From NCBI GenBank assembly GCA_041746635.1, contig JBGTGQ010000008.1:17909-81908 (forward strand): a stretch of 64,000 bases of DNA, written 5' to 3'. Shown here piece after piece: positions 7,981 through 15,952 of this stretch. Origin of the DNA: CAMASH01 sp041746635 (lineage in GTDB: Bacteria > Verrucomicrobiota > Verrucomicrobiia > Chthoniobacterales > Terrimicrobiaceae). The notes below the pieces were generated by a model. It was given only the letters and a program-made list of their open reading frames with translations. It had not been told where the DNA came from and did no database searches. Each line of letters opens with the position of its first letter. Within the stretch, counting starts at the first letter, position 1. The position numbers were made by a program, and so were the translations under genes.

Positions 7981-8826
7981 ATGAAACTTACTGGCACCCT
8001 CTCATTCTTTCTTCTGCCGCTGGCGCTTTACGCCGGGCCGATCACCCAAAAGCCCCTGGATGAATTCGTCATCTATGACATTCCGGTGGCTTCCAAGTCA
8101 GGAACAACCCTCGTCATGTTCCCGTCCGAAATCTCCGGCCTTTTCGCAAAATCCGTGTCGGCGCAGGAGCAGGAGAACGCGGGTTTCCTGATATCATTCA
8201 CGCCGGGAAATTTCTATTTCAGCATCCGTGCACTGAAAAAAGACGCGGAGGATCACCTGACGGTGATTTTCAACCGCAAGGCTTACGTCCTGCACCTGAA
8301 GGCATCGGAGCAGCCTTTCTACAACGTGACGTTCTATCAGGACGACCGGAAGGGTAAGGAGGGGAGCCGCGCCGCGATTGTGCCGGAACGTCTCCTTTCC
8401 CTGATGGACAAAGCAAAAGCCTATCCGCTCTTTGCCGCCAATCACCCGGATGCTCTGGCCGGTGTGCTCCATGCCGCGCCTGGTATCACAAATTACTATG
8501 AGGGCTTCACCGTTCGCATTCGTGACGTGTGGCGGTTTGAGCAAGACGACACGCTGATTTTCAGGCTGGAATTTGAAAACCCGTCCGACCGGGCCATTCT
8601 CTACAAACCGCAGGACTTGGCCGTCCGTCTCGACGAGCGGATTTACACGCAATCGCTCGCTGATGCCTCCGGCGTCATGCCGCCGAAATCCGTCACCCCG
8701 GCATTCTTCGCCATTACCGGCAACGGCCAGGGAGGGCGCAACAACCTCGCCCCCGACAACAAATGGAACGTGCTCGTTGTCCGGGCCAATTCCCAAAACT
8801 CAACCCTCACCCCTGACTTCAAATGA
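7981..8826 (+). CDS. secreted VirB9/TrbG-like protein (remote)
   Basis: 281 residues from the ATG at 7981. An N-terminal signal peptide (M-K-L-T-G-T-L-S-F-F-L-L-P-L-A-L-Y-A-G) is followed by beta-rich sequence; the stretch around G-N-F-Y-F-S-I-R-A-L-K and L-T-V-I-F resembles the N-terminal domain of VirB9/TrbG/TraK outer-membrane-complex proteins. It overlaps the VirB10-like gene by 4 bases (ATGA), the usual VirB9-VirB10 order. The assignment rests on remote pattern and gene order. The rest of a type IV secretion system is not in the window. Confidence 0.5.
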   Translation: MKLTGTLSFFLLPLALYAGPITQKPLDEFVIYDIPVASKSGTTLVMFPSEISGLFAKSVSAQEQENAGFLISFTPGNFYFSIRALKKDAEDHLTVIFNRKAYVLHLKASEQPFYNVTFYQDDRKGKEGSRAAIVPERLLSLMDKAKAYPLFAANHPDALAGVLHAAPGITNYYEGFTVRIRDVWRFEQDDTLIFRLEFENPSDRAILYKPQDLAVRLDERIYTQSLADASGVMPPKSVTPAFFAITGNGQGGRNNLAPDNKWNVLVVRANSQNSTLTPDFK

Positions 8827-9806
8827 ACCTCCGCAAACTCTGGACAGAACTTTTCCAAAAACCGGCCGGACGGCTTGTCTTATTCCTGCTGGCTGGCGCA
8901 TTGGTCCTCGCCTTTGTATTTTCCGGACGAAGCCATCGTTCGCAGGAACCGGTCAATCCGTCAGTTCCGGCGCAAGCAACCACGGCCAAGGGATACTCTT
9001 TTACTGAGGACATTCCCGCAACGCCGCCTGCCCATCCACAGAAGCAGGCTCCCAAGGTAGCCGAAAACGCCACGGCGCGGCCAGTTCCCACGCCGAAGGC
9101 TCCACCACCCATCCCGCAGGCCATCTTTGCCACGAAGGAAGCATCCCGCAGCGAGTCGTATCTTCCTTTCGGTCGGCTTCTGCGGTGCGAACTGGTTAAC
9201 ACGGTGGATTCCACCAACATCGAAACTCCCATCATCGGACTCCTTACCGAGGATATGTGGCACGATGGCCGGTTGATCATTTCGGCAGGGACGGAAATTC
9301 ATGGTATAGCGCAAAAGACCGCCGCTCGCGAGCGCATCGGCTCCGAACGCAAATGGGTGCTTGTTTTCCAAGATGGCCGGGAATTGCCGCTCTCCGGCAC
9401 CGTGCTGGATTACGCGCCAGACGGTGACAAATCCGACCAATGGGCCGAGACGGATGGCTCCGCCGGTCTGCGCGGCTACATGATTGCCAATGACAAGTAT
9501 GCCGAGGCTAAGGCGATTCTTGCCGCAATCATTTCAGCGGGAGCCGGAGCGTTTCCGCAGACGACGAATCTGATTTCCCCCCTCACCGGGGGAGCCACTC
9601 AGATTCAAAATGGTGGATTCACGGACGCCATCTCAGCGGGGATTCAGGCAGGCGGACAAATCTACTCCCAGCGCCTTTTGGAAAGCCTGCAAAAAGACCC
9701 CTACTACGTCCGCGTTCCCGCCGGGACGCTCTTTTACCTCTACGTCACCCAAACGGTGGACTTGGAAAAAGCCCGCCTTTCCGCCGCCAACCCAACCAAC
9801 CCATGA
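8823..9806 (+). CDS. VirB10/TrbI-like conjugal transfer protein
   Basis: 327 residues. One transmembrane helix at about residues 17-36, a Pro/Ala-rich periplasmic linker to about residue 110, then a C-terminal beta-barrel-type domain (L-P-F-G-R-L-L-R-C-E-L-V, the V-I-G-L-L-T-E-D-like strand, I-S-A-G-T-E-I-H-G, and P-A-G-T-L-F-Y-L-Y-V-T near the end). This layout is that of VirB10/TrbI, which spans the periplasm in type IV secretion core complexes. Overlaps both neighbours by 4 bases. Suggests the island is or was self-transmissible. Confidence 0.75.
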   Translation: MNLRKLWTELFQKPAGRLVLFLLAGALVLAFVFSGRSHRSQEPVNPSVPAQATTAKGYSFTEDIPATPPAHPQKQAPKVAENATARPVPTPKAPPPIPQAIFATKEASRSESYLPFGRLLRCELVNTVDSTNIETPIIGLLTEDMWHDGRLIISAGTEIHGIAQKTAARERIGSERKWVLVFQDGRELPLSGTVLDYAPDGDKSDQWAETDGSAGLRGYMIANDKYAEAKAILAAIISAGAGAFPQTTNLISPLTGGATQIQNGGFTDAISAGIQAGGQIYSQRLLESLQKDPYYVRVPAGTLFYLYVTQTVDLEKARLSAANPTNP

Positions 9807-10588
9807 AAAACCTCATTCCCATCCTCGTCCTGTCCCTGTGCGCGGGCTGTGCCACGCGCAAAGAATCTGCCTCGAAATCCGTGGCTCTGGTGTCTGGAAC
9901 GGCTCTTTCCCGCAAATCCGTGCCCACGGTGCGAACACCGGAAACCGTGAAAGCCTATCCGGTGGGCCGCTACACCGATCCGAACTACCCGGACGAGATG
10001 CACGAACGGCATACCGTCTATCGCCGGGAGCAATCCCCCGATTGGAATTACCTGCCAGATGCACCCTACGCACTGCCGCTGGGTCCGACCGTGGCAAACT
10101 CCAATCCATCGCCTTCCTATTACGCGAAGGCGGAGGGCGAAAAGAATGCCCAGCAAGAGGCCTATGCCGAGGCATTGCAGGAGCAGAACCGCGCCATGAA
10201 AAAACGCATCGAATCCTTGCAGCAGGAGGCAGGGAAAGTTCAGGGACTTGAACAGGAAGTCAATCGCCTGAAAAAGCAACTCGATGAAACCCCGGAGCCA
10301 CCCGCCGCGCCGAATGATCCCGAACCGGCGAAGCGGGAGGAAGACGACATTTTTTCCAGCGTGGAACCGCCGCTGCCAGTGGCCGACGAATTCACCGATC
10401 CAAGCGAGATCGTGCTTTTCGCCGACTCCGACGACGAGAGCCAGGCATTTCTCATTTCGCAAATGCGCCTCAATGACGAATTCGCCGCCGAGCTTGAAAC
10501 CCTGGTGCGGCGCAAACGGGATGCCGTTTTTAATGTTCCGTTCCTTCGCCGCAGGGAACTCGCCCTTCTCACCAAATACACACCATGA
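9803..10588 (+). CDS. lipoprotein with coiled coil, conjugation-cluster associated
   Basis: 261 residues. The N-terminus has a lipobox (L-C-A-G-C, Cys16) for lipidation and outer-membrane anchoring. A heptad-rich coiled coil runs from about residue 115 to 160 (E-Q-N-R-A-M-K-K-R-I-E-S-L-Q). The C-terminal third is acidic. No family name is recognised. By position after VirB9- and VirB10-like genes it may be a VirB7-like or entry-exclusion component; this is inference. Confidence 0.65.
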   Translation: MKNLIPILVLSLCAGCATRKESASKSVALVSGTALSRKSVPTVRTPETVKAYPVGRYTDPNYPDEMHERHTVYRREQSPDWNYLPDAPYALPLGPTVANSNPSPSYYAKAEGEKNAQQEAYAEALQEQNRAMKKRIESLQQEAGKVQGLEQEVNRLKKQLDETPEPPAAPNDPEPAKREEDDIFSSVEPPLPVADEFTDPSEIVLFADSDDESQAFLISQMRLNDEFAAELETLVRRKRDAVFNVPFLRRRELALLTKYTP

Positions 10589-10872
10589 ACACCACCAAAA
10601 CCGCCAGCGTCACAGTCACCCTCGATGAAGATACTTTTGCGATCTTCAAGGAGGCATCCGAAATCGTCGAAAAAGCCGGAATCCGCGTCCCGACCGGCCA
10701 GCTCGTCCAGACCATGCTCAACGCCGAGAGCCAGCGACTCAGCCCCCGCAAGGTCGCCCAGCGTTTTCTGAAATCCATCATACAGCAAATCGGCGGCCTG
10801 CGCGACAGCGTGCTTGACGACGAGGAGGACGAAAAAATCCCCGCACTGAAACCCGCCGCCGCCAAGGCGTAA
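10585..10872 (+). CDS. small hypothetical protein, possible ribbon-helix-helix
   Basis: 95 residues, ATGA overlap with the lipoprotein gene. The N-terminus reads like a ribbon strand (T-A-S-V-T-V-T-L-D-E-D-T-F) followed by helices, reminiscent of RHH DNA-binding or relaxosome accessory proteins, but the match is weak. It ends in an acidic then Ala/Lys-rich tail. Confidence 0.5.
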   Translation: MNTTKTASVTVTLDEDTFAIFKEASEIVEKAGIRVPTGQLVQTMLNAESQRLSPRKVAQRFLKSIIQQIGGLRDSVLDDEEDEKIPALKPAAAKA

Positions 10873-10950
10873 ATCTTCATCGAGAACCGTCAATCAGCAC
10901 GGCTACGGGGTCGAGAGGCCGAAACGCCGTGTGCCACAACCGCAATTAAA

Positions 10951-11310
10951 ATGGCAATCGCAACACCAAAAAAGAAAGAGGAACTGGCAAAACAGTTCAA
11001 AATCAACCCCGAAGTCAACGCCAAGCTGGACGCCTTCATGAAGGCGGAACCCGACTTGGTTCAATACGTCAAAGACCTCCCTCGGGAGCAGCTTGAGCGC
11101 AAGTTCCTCCTTCGCAAACTGAAGGACCAGGAACAGAAAGAGGGCTACACGGCCAAGGTCAAAGGGTGGCTGGAGAAGCCTGAACAGGCCGACTTGGTGA
11201 AAAGCATCAAGGCGACCATCAGCCCCAACATGAACCCCGAGCGCCAGGATCAGGCACTCGTCACGGCGGCGAAGAACCACCTCCGCAACACCGGAATCAA
11301 ACTCGGCTGA
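10951..11310 (+). CDS. hypothetical helical protein
   Basis: 119 residues, highly charged and predicted all-helical, starting at the ATG at 10951 with no strong ribosome-binding site. No recognised domain. Codon use and spacing are like the preceding genes, so it is probably part of the same island module. Confidence 0.5.
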   Translation: MAIATPKKKEELAKQFKINPEVNAKLDAFMKAEPDLVQYVKDLPREQLERKFLLRKLKDQEQKEGYTAKVKGWLEKPEQADLVKSIKATISPNMNPERQDQALVTAAKNHLRNTGIKLG

Positions 11311-11318
11311 AACATCAT

Positions 11319-11350
11319 GCCGTGTGCCGGGGTTGGAGCCGGCACACGGC
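11319..11350 (+). terminator. strong stem-loop, possible terminator
   Basis: GCCGTGTGCCGG and CCGGCACACGGC form a perfect 12-base-pair stem 9 bases after the stop codon at 11310. No T-run follows, so intrinsic termination is not assured; it could equally protect the mRNA 3' end. Confidence 0.4.
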
Positions 11351-11396
11351 TGTTCGGTTCTGATCAACTCAATTTCTTCCCAATGTCCCTCAATCC

Positions 11397-11621
11397 ATGC
11401 AGCAGAAAACGAAAAAAGCATCATCTGAGAATGCAGAATTCATTCAAATTCGAGAGGCGGCCGAGTGGCTTGGAGTGCCGTTTTCCTCTCTGCGTCAGTA
11501 TGTGTCCCGAGGATTGCTGCCTTCGTATAAGCTCGGGCGACACCGGCTCTTCCGAAAGCGCGAGTTACTCGATGCAATCAGGGAAACCGCAGTATCCACC
11601 CTCGACGAAATATTGAGGTAG
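11397..11621 (+). CDS. excisionase/MerR-like helix-turn-helix protein
   Basis: 74 residues. The winged helix typical of the excisionase family spans about residues 16-65 (I-Q-I-R-E-A-A-E-W-L-G-V, then the wing Y-K-L-G-R-H-R-L-F-R-K-R-E-L). Such proteins direct excision by tyrosine integrases or regulate element genes. It lies in the same island as the integrase at 13168-14511, separated by the AbiE pair on the other strand. Confidence 0.75.
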   Translation: MQQKTKKASSENAEFIQIREAAEWLGVPFSSLRQYVSRGLLPSYKLGRHRLFRKRELLDAIRETAVSTLDEILR

Positions 11622-11643
11622 TACCGTCGTTCGGCGATCAGAC

Positions 11644-12498
11644 TCAATTCTCGAAAAGATATTTTCCGACGATCTTTGCCGCTTCACCTGACGTGATTTC
11701 AAGGCGACATTCTTCCATTATGGATGCGAACGGAGTGTTCCACGACTCAGGCGGCTCCGGCATGACGGTCGGGATCGGATGCGTTCCTCGAAGCTCAAAC
11801 GTGGCTTTTATGGCCTGTCTGAGCACACTTTTGTCCATTGCTTCCATGCGAATCAACAGGATCATGTCCACCAAGTCTTTCACCCGCGTATTTGTGGCCG
11901 CTTCTCGGGGCAGGGTATAGGCATGCAACTTTTCGGCGAACTGCTGCTCCTTGGAAATCGCCATGAACTGGGGACTGGCGATACCGGCGAATCCGAGCCA
12001 ATCGCGGCCTTCGATCAATTCCGTTGGCGGCGTAACGGCGTCTCCGATTCCCACATCCAGGTGGAATTTCGTAAACATTCTGCCGGCCAGAGATGCCGTC
12101 ACGGGATAGCGAGCACCACCTTGCGGGGCGGCTTTCAAATCCATCTGCGACTCCGCAATGACAAAGCTAAAAAAATCCCCCAAGTCTGTTCCGGCGCTGT
12201 CCTGCAATCTGGTCAAAATTTTCCCGCTGGATTTGGCACCCGCCTCAGAAGGAAGGGAAATATCAATGTCTTTGGTCGTGCGGGCAGTCCGCAGGCGCAG
12301 TTCCATCGCGTATCCGCCTTTCAGCAGACACGGCGCGTTGCGTTCGGCGAAAAATCGGGCGAGCAGACGATCAAACGAAACTTGCCGCCGGAGTCGTTGC
12401 AGATCGGTTCCTTCATCGGCTGATATGGCCTTAAGCCGCGTTTCTAGCGCCACTCTGAAGGCGACGGGAGTCGCATATCTGCGCGGTTCATCACTCAT
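11644..12498 (-). CDS. abiEii: AbiEii/AbiGii-family nucleotidyltransferase toxin
   Basis: 284 residues. The nucleotidyltransferase motif G-G-Y-A-M-E-L-R followed by R-T-T-K-D-I-D-I (DxD) is diagnostic of the AbiEii family, the toxin of the type IV AbiE abortive-infection system, thought to transfer nucleotides onto a tRNA or other acceptor. It overlaps the upstream AbiEi-like antitoxin gene by 4 bases. Role: phage defence and stabilisation of the mobile element. Confidence 0.9.
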   Translation of the reverse strand: MSDEPRRYATPVAFRVALETRLKAISADEGTDLQRLRRQVSFDRLLARFFAERNAPCLLKGGYAMELRLRTARTTKDIDISLPSEAGAKSSGKILTRLQDSAGTDLGDFFSFVIAESQMDLKAAPQGGARYPVTASLAGRMFTKFHLDVGIGDAVTPPTELIEGRDWLGFAGIASPQFMAISKEQQFAEKLHAYTLPREAATNTRVKDLVDMILLIRMEAMDKSVLRQAIKATFELRGTHPIPTVMPEPPESWNTPFASIMEECRLEITSGEAAKIVGKYLFEN

Positions 12499-13115
12499 GC
12501 GGCCTTGAGGCGTGTGCCGGTAGGAAAAAGAAAGGAGGGCAGCTTTTCGCGGTATTGCTTAACATCCTTCTCTGTGATGAGTCCGCGTGTTCTTGCCTCT
12601 GCAAAGGCTTGAGAAAGGATTTCAGGAGAAACGTCTTGGCTGACATCCACAATGGCATGAATTGGCCGCGTGACCCGATAGCCTTCGCGCTCCTCAATTT
12701 GATTCCGGGAAAGATTGTCATAATGAAGCGCTAGAATGGGCGGCGTTTCCGCCATCCTCCGAAATTTGGTCGGCACCGTCATGTGCAGCTTTGAGGGCAT
12801 GAGATCGGAGAGATCGTAAAGACTCAGTGCCGTTTCATGCGAATACACCCCTTGTGGTTCGTCGTCGTCGCGACTTCGCGACCAAAGGGACCACAGAATC
12901 AGATCGGACCGCTCGGGCATCGGAAACTGTGCGAGCCGATAGATACCCCGATGCTCTCGTTGCCAGTTTCCCACCCGGACGTGATAAGCATGGTGCGTCC
13001 GGTCAATCCCGGCTTCCTCTGCCTGCTTGGCGGTAAAAAATCCACCCTGACCTTCCGCAATCGCGAAAAGTTTGGCTTGGGACTCCTTGGAAGACCGTTT
13101 CATTACAGAGGGCAT
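12495..13115 (-). CDS. abiEi: AbiEi-family antitoxin/transcriptional repressor
   Basis: 206 residues (an alternative start at 13103 would remove 4). An N-terminal winged helix (F-F-T-A-K-Q-A-E-E-A-G-I) and a C-terminal domain with Y-R-V-T-R-P-I-H-A-I-V-D-V match the AbiEi antitoxin family. AbiEi represses the operon by binding inverted repeats in its promoter; a perfect palindrome lies just upstream at 13149-13165. It precedes the toxin in the operon, as is standard. Confidence 0.88.
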   Translation of the reverse strand: MPSVMKRSSKESQAKLFAIAEGQGGFFTAKQAEEAGIDRTHHAYHVRVGNWQREHRGIYRLAQFPMPERSDLILWSLWSRSRDDDEPQGVYSHETALSLYDLSDLMPSKLHMTVPTKFRRMAETPPILALHYDNLSRNQIEEREGYRVTRPIHAIVDVSQDVSPEILSQAFAEARTRGLITEKDVKQYREKLPSFLFPTGTRLKAA

Positions 13116-13148
13116 CTTATCACGACGCGGCGTCCGCTCAACATAAAT

Positions 13149-13165
13149 AGCGCAATAATTGCGCT
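13149..13165 (-). promoter_or_regulatory. palindromic operator upstream of abiE
   Basis: AGCGCAAT-A-ATTGCGCT is a perfect 17-base palindrome located 34 bases upstream of the abiEi start and directly beyond the integrase stop codon. AbiEi antitoxins bind inverted repeats at this position, so this is the likely autoregulatory site. It could also contribute to ending integrase transcription. Confidence 0.5.
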
Positions 13166-13167
13166 GT

Positions 13168-14511
13168 TTATACAGGATTAGCCCTCTTCACTTTTTGCGG
13201 CATGAGGGCAAACCATTCCTTTCCTTCGGCCTCCGTCACAAGCTCTCTGTAGTGCTCAAAAAGCATCTTGGGGCTGTTTCCAGCCTCCAAGGCAACTTGG
13301 GCCGCGCTCTTGGCCACAGCAAGGCGATAAGAGCAGAACGAATGCCGCAGGCCATTGTGGACAAGCTTGAGCCTCGGTTTGCCATCCTTGTCATTCAGGG
13401 TGTGTTTTGCCGCATGAAAATGCCATGTAAATTGAGCCTCATTGAGGATTTTTGGAATGATCGGGCCATTCTTCTTCGCATAAGGTTCCAGCCATTCCTT
13501 TAAGGCCGGACAAATCGGAACCAGCCGCCTGGTGGCGGTCTTGGATTTATCTTTGCCGACCTCGATAAAGCCCTTCTGAAACCAAATGTCGGTCCATTCC
13601 AACCGAAGAATTTCAATGCTCCGCAATCCTGCAAAGCCCCCCAATGCCACAAAAGGTAAAAACCGCTCGTCTATATATTTCAGCAGAACGGCGAACTGCT
13701 CCGGGGTGTAGATGCCGATTGTTCCGCTTTTTTTGTCGTCAAGCCGCGTGGTAAATTCCGCTTCGGTTTGTTCTCCGCGTGGCAGGTGGTTTTTGCTGCG
13801 GGCATACGAAAAAAGGGTGAGCAAGGCCTTGCGATAGTTGTTTTTTGTCCGCTCGCCGGCGTCCTTCATGTCATCAATCCACTTGTCAATATCGTCGGCC
13901 CGGATTTCCCGAATCTGCCCGGTGAAAGTCTTGGATGCCCGTACGAGTTTGGCATTCAGATCCTGGACATAGCGTTTCGATTTTTTGGCCCGAATGGATT
14001 CCAGGTATTTTTCGACCAATACCGGCAGGGTGATGGGCTGCAACGCGCCCTTCCGGCTTTCCTGTTCCATGTGCTTCGCATAAAATTGTGCGGCTTGGAT
14101 AACCGGTATTCCTCCCAAAATCTTGTGAGCCTCTGCGACTTGGCGGGCGGCCTCAGTGATGCTGATTCCAACGGGCCGGAGAATCTCCACCGCATCCGTG
14201 ATCGCCACTGTCTGTTTTAAGGTGAACGAGGCAACATGCACCTTGCCAACCGCCAAATCATTAATGAGCTCTCGGGCACGCTTTTTTGCGCTCTCCAATC
14301 CTGAGACTCTTTCTCTCTTCCTATTGCCCTCGGCATAGTAGGCAAGCAGGTAACTTTCTTCTCCCCGACGTGGCGAAAAATAGATCGGAATCTTCATGCC
14401 CTTGCCTTCAATGACATCGACCGGTCCGCGGTCTTTTTTGTTTTTGAGCTTCAGTGCCATGATGGGGGTTCGTTTGTCACCCATTTGACACCCAAACCAA
14501 ACAAATGTCAA
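13168..14511 (-). CDS. int: tyrosine recombinase/phage-type integrase
   Basis: 447 residues from the farthest start; starts at 14484 or 14460 (M-A-L-K-L-K-N-K-K) are equally plausible. A core-binding SAM-like domain lies at about 165-260 and the catalytic domain after it. Catalytic residues seen: Arg in F-A-G-L-R-S-I-E-I-L, His and Arg in H-N-G-L-R-H-S-F, and the nucleophile Tyr in F-E-H-Y-R-E-L. It faces into the island, and its 5' end abuts the tRNA-3'-end-like sequence at 14535-14557, the probable attachment junction. This enzyme marks the right boundary of the mobile element. Confidence 0.93.
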   Translation of the reverse strand: MTFVWFGCQMGDKRTPIMALKLKNKKDRGPVDVIEGKGMKIPIYFSPRRGEESYLLAYYAEGNRKRERVSGLESAKKRARELINDLAVGKVHVASFTLKQTVAITDAVEILRPVGISITEAARQVAEAHKILGGIPVIQAAQFYAKHMEQESRKGALQPITLPVLVEKYLESIRAKKSKRYVQDLNAKLVRASKTFTGQIREIRADDIDKWIDDMKDAGERTKNNYRKALLTLFSYARSKNHLPRGEQTEAEFTTRLDDKKSGTIGIYTPEQFAVLLKYIDERFLPFVALGGFAGLRSIEILRLEWTDIWFQKGFIEVGKDKSKTATRRLVPICPALKEWLEPYAKKNGPIIPKILNEAQFTWHFHAAKHTLNDKDGKPRLKLVHNGLRHSFCSYRLAVAKSAAQVALEAGNSPKMLFEHYRELVTEAEGKEWFALMPQKVKRANPV

Positions 14512-14534
14512 TTTACTCTGTTGCCATTACGTAT

Positions 14535-14559
14535 TCGAATCCTGTCCTGCCCACCACTT
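14535..14559 (+). repeat. putative att junction of the island (tRNA 3'-end-like)
   Basis: TTCGAATCCTGTCCTGCCC followed by ACCA looks like a T-loop, T-stem strand, 7-base acceptor strand and CCA of a tRNA, with no tRNA body upstream (integrase DNA is there instead). This fits an attachment-site copy left by integration into a tRNA gene. However, the last 20 bases also match the structured repeat at 14657-14676, so the target could instead be that repeat. The other att copy is outside the window. Confidence 0.5.
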
Positions 14560-14590
14560 TCCCACAGGATGAGAACGCCGTTCGACTGCC
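14540..14590 (+). repeat. structured dispersed repeat, copy A (short)
   Basis: Contains the stem ATCCTGT...ACAGGAT and the tail GAGAACGCCGTTCGACTG that reappears in copy C at 24422-24540. It lacks the two other hairpins of copies B and C, as if the left part had been replaced by the integrated element. Confidence 0.6.
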
Positions 14591-14613
14591 CGGCGCAATA
14601 GCGTCAGACGTTA

Positions 14614-14717
14614 ACGCAAAGCCAAAATGCAGAACCCCGCTGCCCCAGCGGGGTTAATCCTGTCCTGCCCACCACTACCGCGAAGCGGAAGCTCGCAACC
14701 TCCCACAGGATGAGAAC
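14614..14717 (+). repeat. structured dispersed repeat, copy B
   Basis: A 104-base unit with three hairpins: AACCCCGCTG/CAGCGGGGTT, CCGC-GAA-GCGG, and an enclosing ATCCTGT/ACAGGAT stem. It is about 85 percent identical to copy C at 24422-24540 by eye, with paired changes in stems. It sits between the att junction and the GYF operon; the remaining 166 bases up to 14883 show no gene. Confidence 0.75.
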
Positions 14718-14883
14718 AAATGCACAATCCGGGCCTTCGGTTCCGACCGGACCTCGGTTATTATTTTCTGGACAAGCTTTGCCCGTCCCGATGCCGGAGA
14801 ATTGCTTTGCCTTTTTCCGGCGCGGCGGGATACGGTCTGCGCCGTTCGAGCCAATTCCACGATCAACCTGAGACCCATCACGC

Positions 14884-15945
14884 ATGAGCTGGTATTACGC
14901 AACAAAGGACAAAACCCAGATGGGTCCGGTGGACGACGCCATCCTGGCCGGTTTGCTTCGCTCCGGCGAAATTTCGGCGGAAACCTTGGTGTGGAAACAG
15001 GGGCTGGCCGGCTGGGTGCCGTATGCCACCGTTGCCGCTCCGTCCGCCTCAGGCACCGCCGCTCCGATGGCCGCAACAATGCGATGCGCCGAGTGCGGGC
15101 AGTCGTTTCCACCGGACCAGATGATCACCCTCGCGGGCCGGTCCATCTGCGGGACCTGCAAACCGGTGGCCGTTCAGAAATTTCAGGAAGGGGTGGTGGG
15201 TTTCGGACAGACCAGTGACCCAGAGGAACTCTGGCGCATGGTCAAACAGCGCGGCTACAATTTCACCATCGGTTCGATGATCTCGCGCTCTTGGAAGTTG
15301 GTCGTGGCAAACTTCTGGCCCTGCGTGGGGGTGACGCTGCTTTCCTACCTCATCCTAGCTGGCTCGGGCCAAATTCCTCTTCTGGGCATCGTAGCGATGT
15401 TTCTGGTGCAACCTCAGATCATCGCCGGCCTTTACTGGTATTTCCTCAAGCAGTTTCGGGGCGAGAGCGCGACGCTCAATGACGCATTCGAGGGCTTTCG
15501 CCGGGGTTTTGGCCAGCAGGCGATTTACATGCTGATCGTCTTCGGCATCATTATGGTCTGCATCGTGCCTTTGGGCATCATCGCGGCGCTGGTCGTTCCG
15601 CTCATGAAGGGAGATAGCTCCCAACTGGGGGTCGCTGTATTAGTCGGCCTGGTCGCGGTGATGGGGCTGGCTATCTCCTATGTCACCCTCTGCTGGATCT
15701 TCACCCCAATCCTTATTCTCGACAAGGGCTTGAAGGCGAGCGCGGCGATGAAACTCAGCCGCCGGGCGATCAACCTGCATTTCTGGAAAGTTCTCGGCCT
15801 GTTCCTCATCATGGGACTGCTGTGCCTCGCGAGCCTCCTGGCGTTGTTTGTCGGTATCGTGGTCATGCTGCCGGTCGCCTTTGCCATGATCACCCGGCTT
15901 TACGAGGACATCTTTGGCGAGGAGGGCAGCAGAGTAGCGACCTGA
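14884..15945 (+). CDS. GYF-domain, zinc-ribbon, multi-pass membrane protein
   Basis: 353 residues. A GYF_2 (DUF4339) domain at residues 2-50 (W-Y-Y-A...G-P-V-D-D...W-K-Q-G-L-A-G-W-V), a zinc-ribbon-like C-x2-C...C-x2-C at about 63-91, then five or six hydrophobic segments from about 135 to the end, resembling DUF975-type membrane proteins. GYF_2 proteins are common near membrane operons of uncertain role. It is the first gene of a long plus-strand operon, 7 bases ahead of the next gene. Confidence 0.8.
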   Translation: MSWYYATKDKTQMGPVDDAILAGLLRSGEISAETLVWKQGLAGWVPYATVAAPSASGTAAPMAATMRCAECGQSFPPDQMITLAGRSICGTCKPVAVQKFQEGVVGFGQTSDPEELWRMVKQRGYNFTIGSMISRSWKLVVANFWPCVGVTLLSYLILAGSGQIPLLGIVAMFLVQPQIIAGLYWYFLKQFRGESATLNDAFEGFRRGFGQQAIYMLIVFGIIMVCIVPLGIIAALVVPLMKGDSSQLGVAVLVGLVAVMGLAISYVTLCWIFTPILILDKGLKASAAMKLSRRAINLHFWKVLGLFLIMGLLCLASLLALFVGIVVMLPVAFAMITRLYEDIFGEEGSRVAT

Positions 15946-15952
15946 GGGGCAA

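Noticed and set aside
14520..14600. A complete tRNA gene at the island end
   Set aside because: Only a T-loop and acceptor-like 3' portion is present; the bases before it belong to the integrase upstream region and cannot form the other arms.
14614..14717. Integron attC site
   Set aside because: The unit is hairpin-rich but lacks the GTTRRRY and RYYYAAC core sites at its ends and has no integron integrase nearby.
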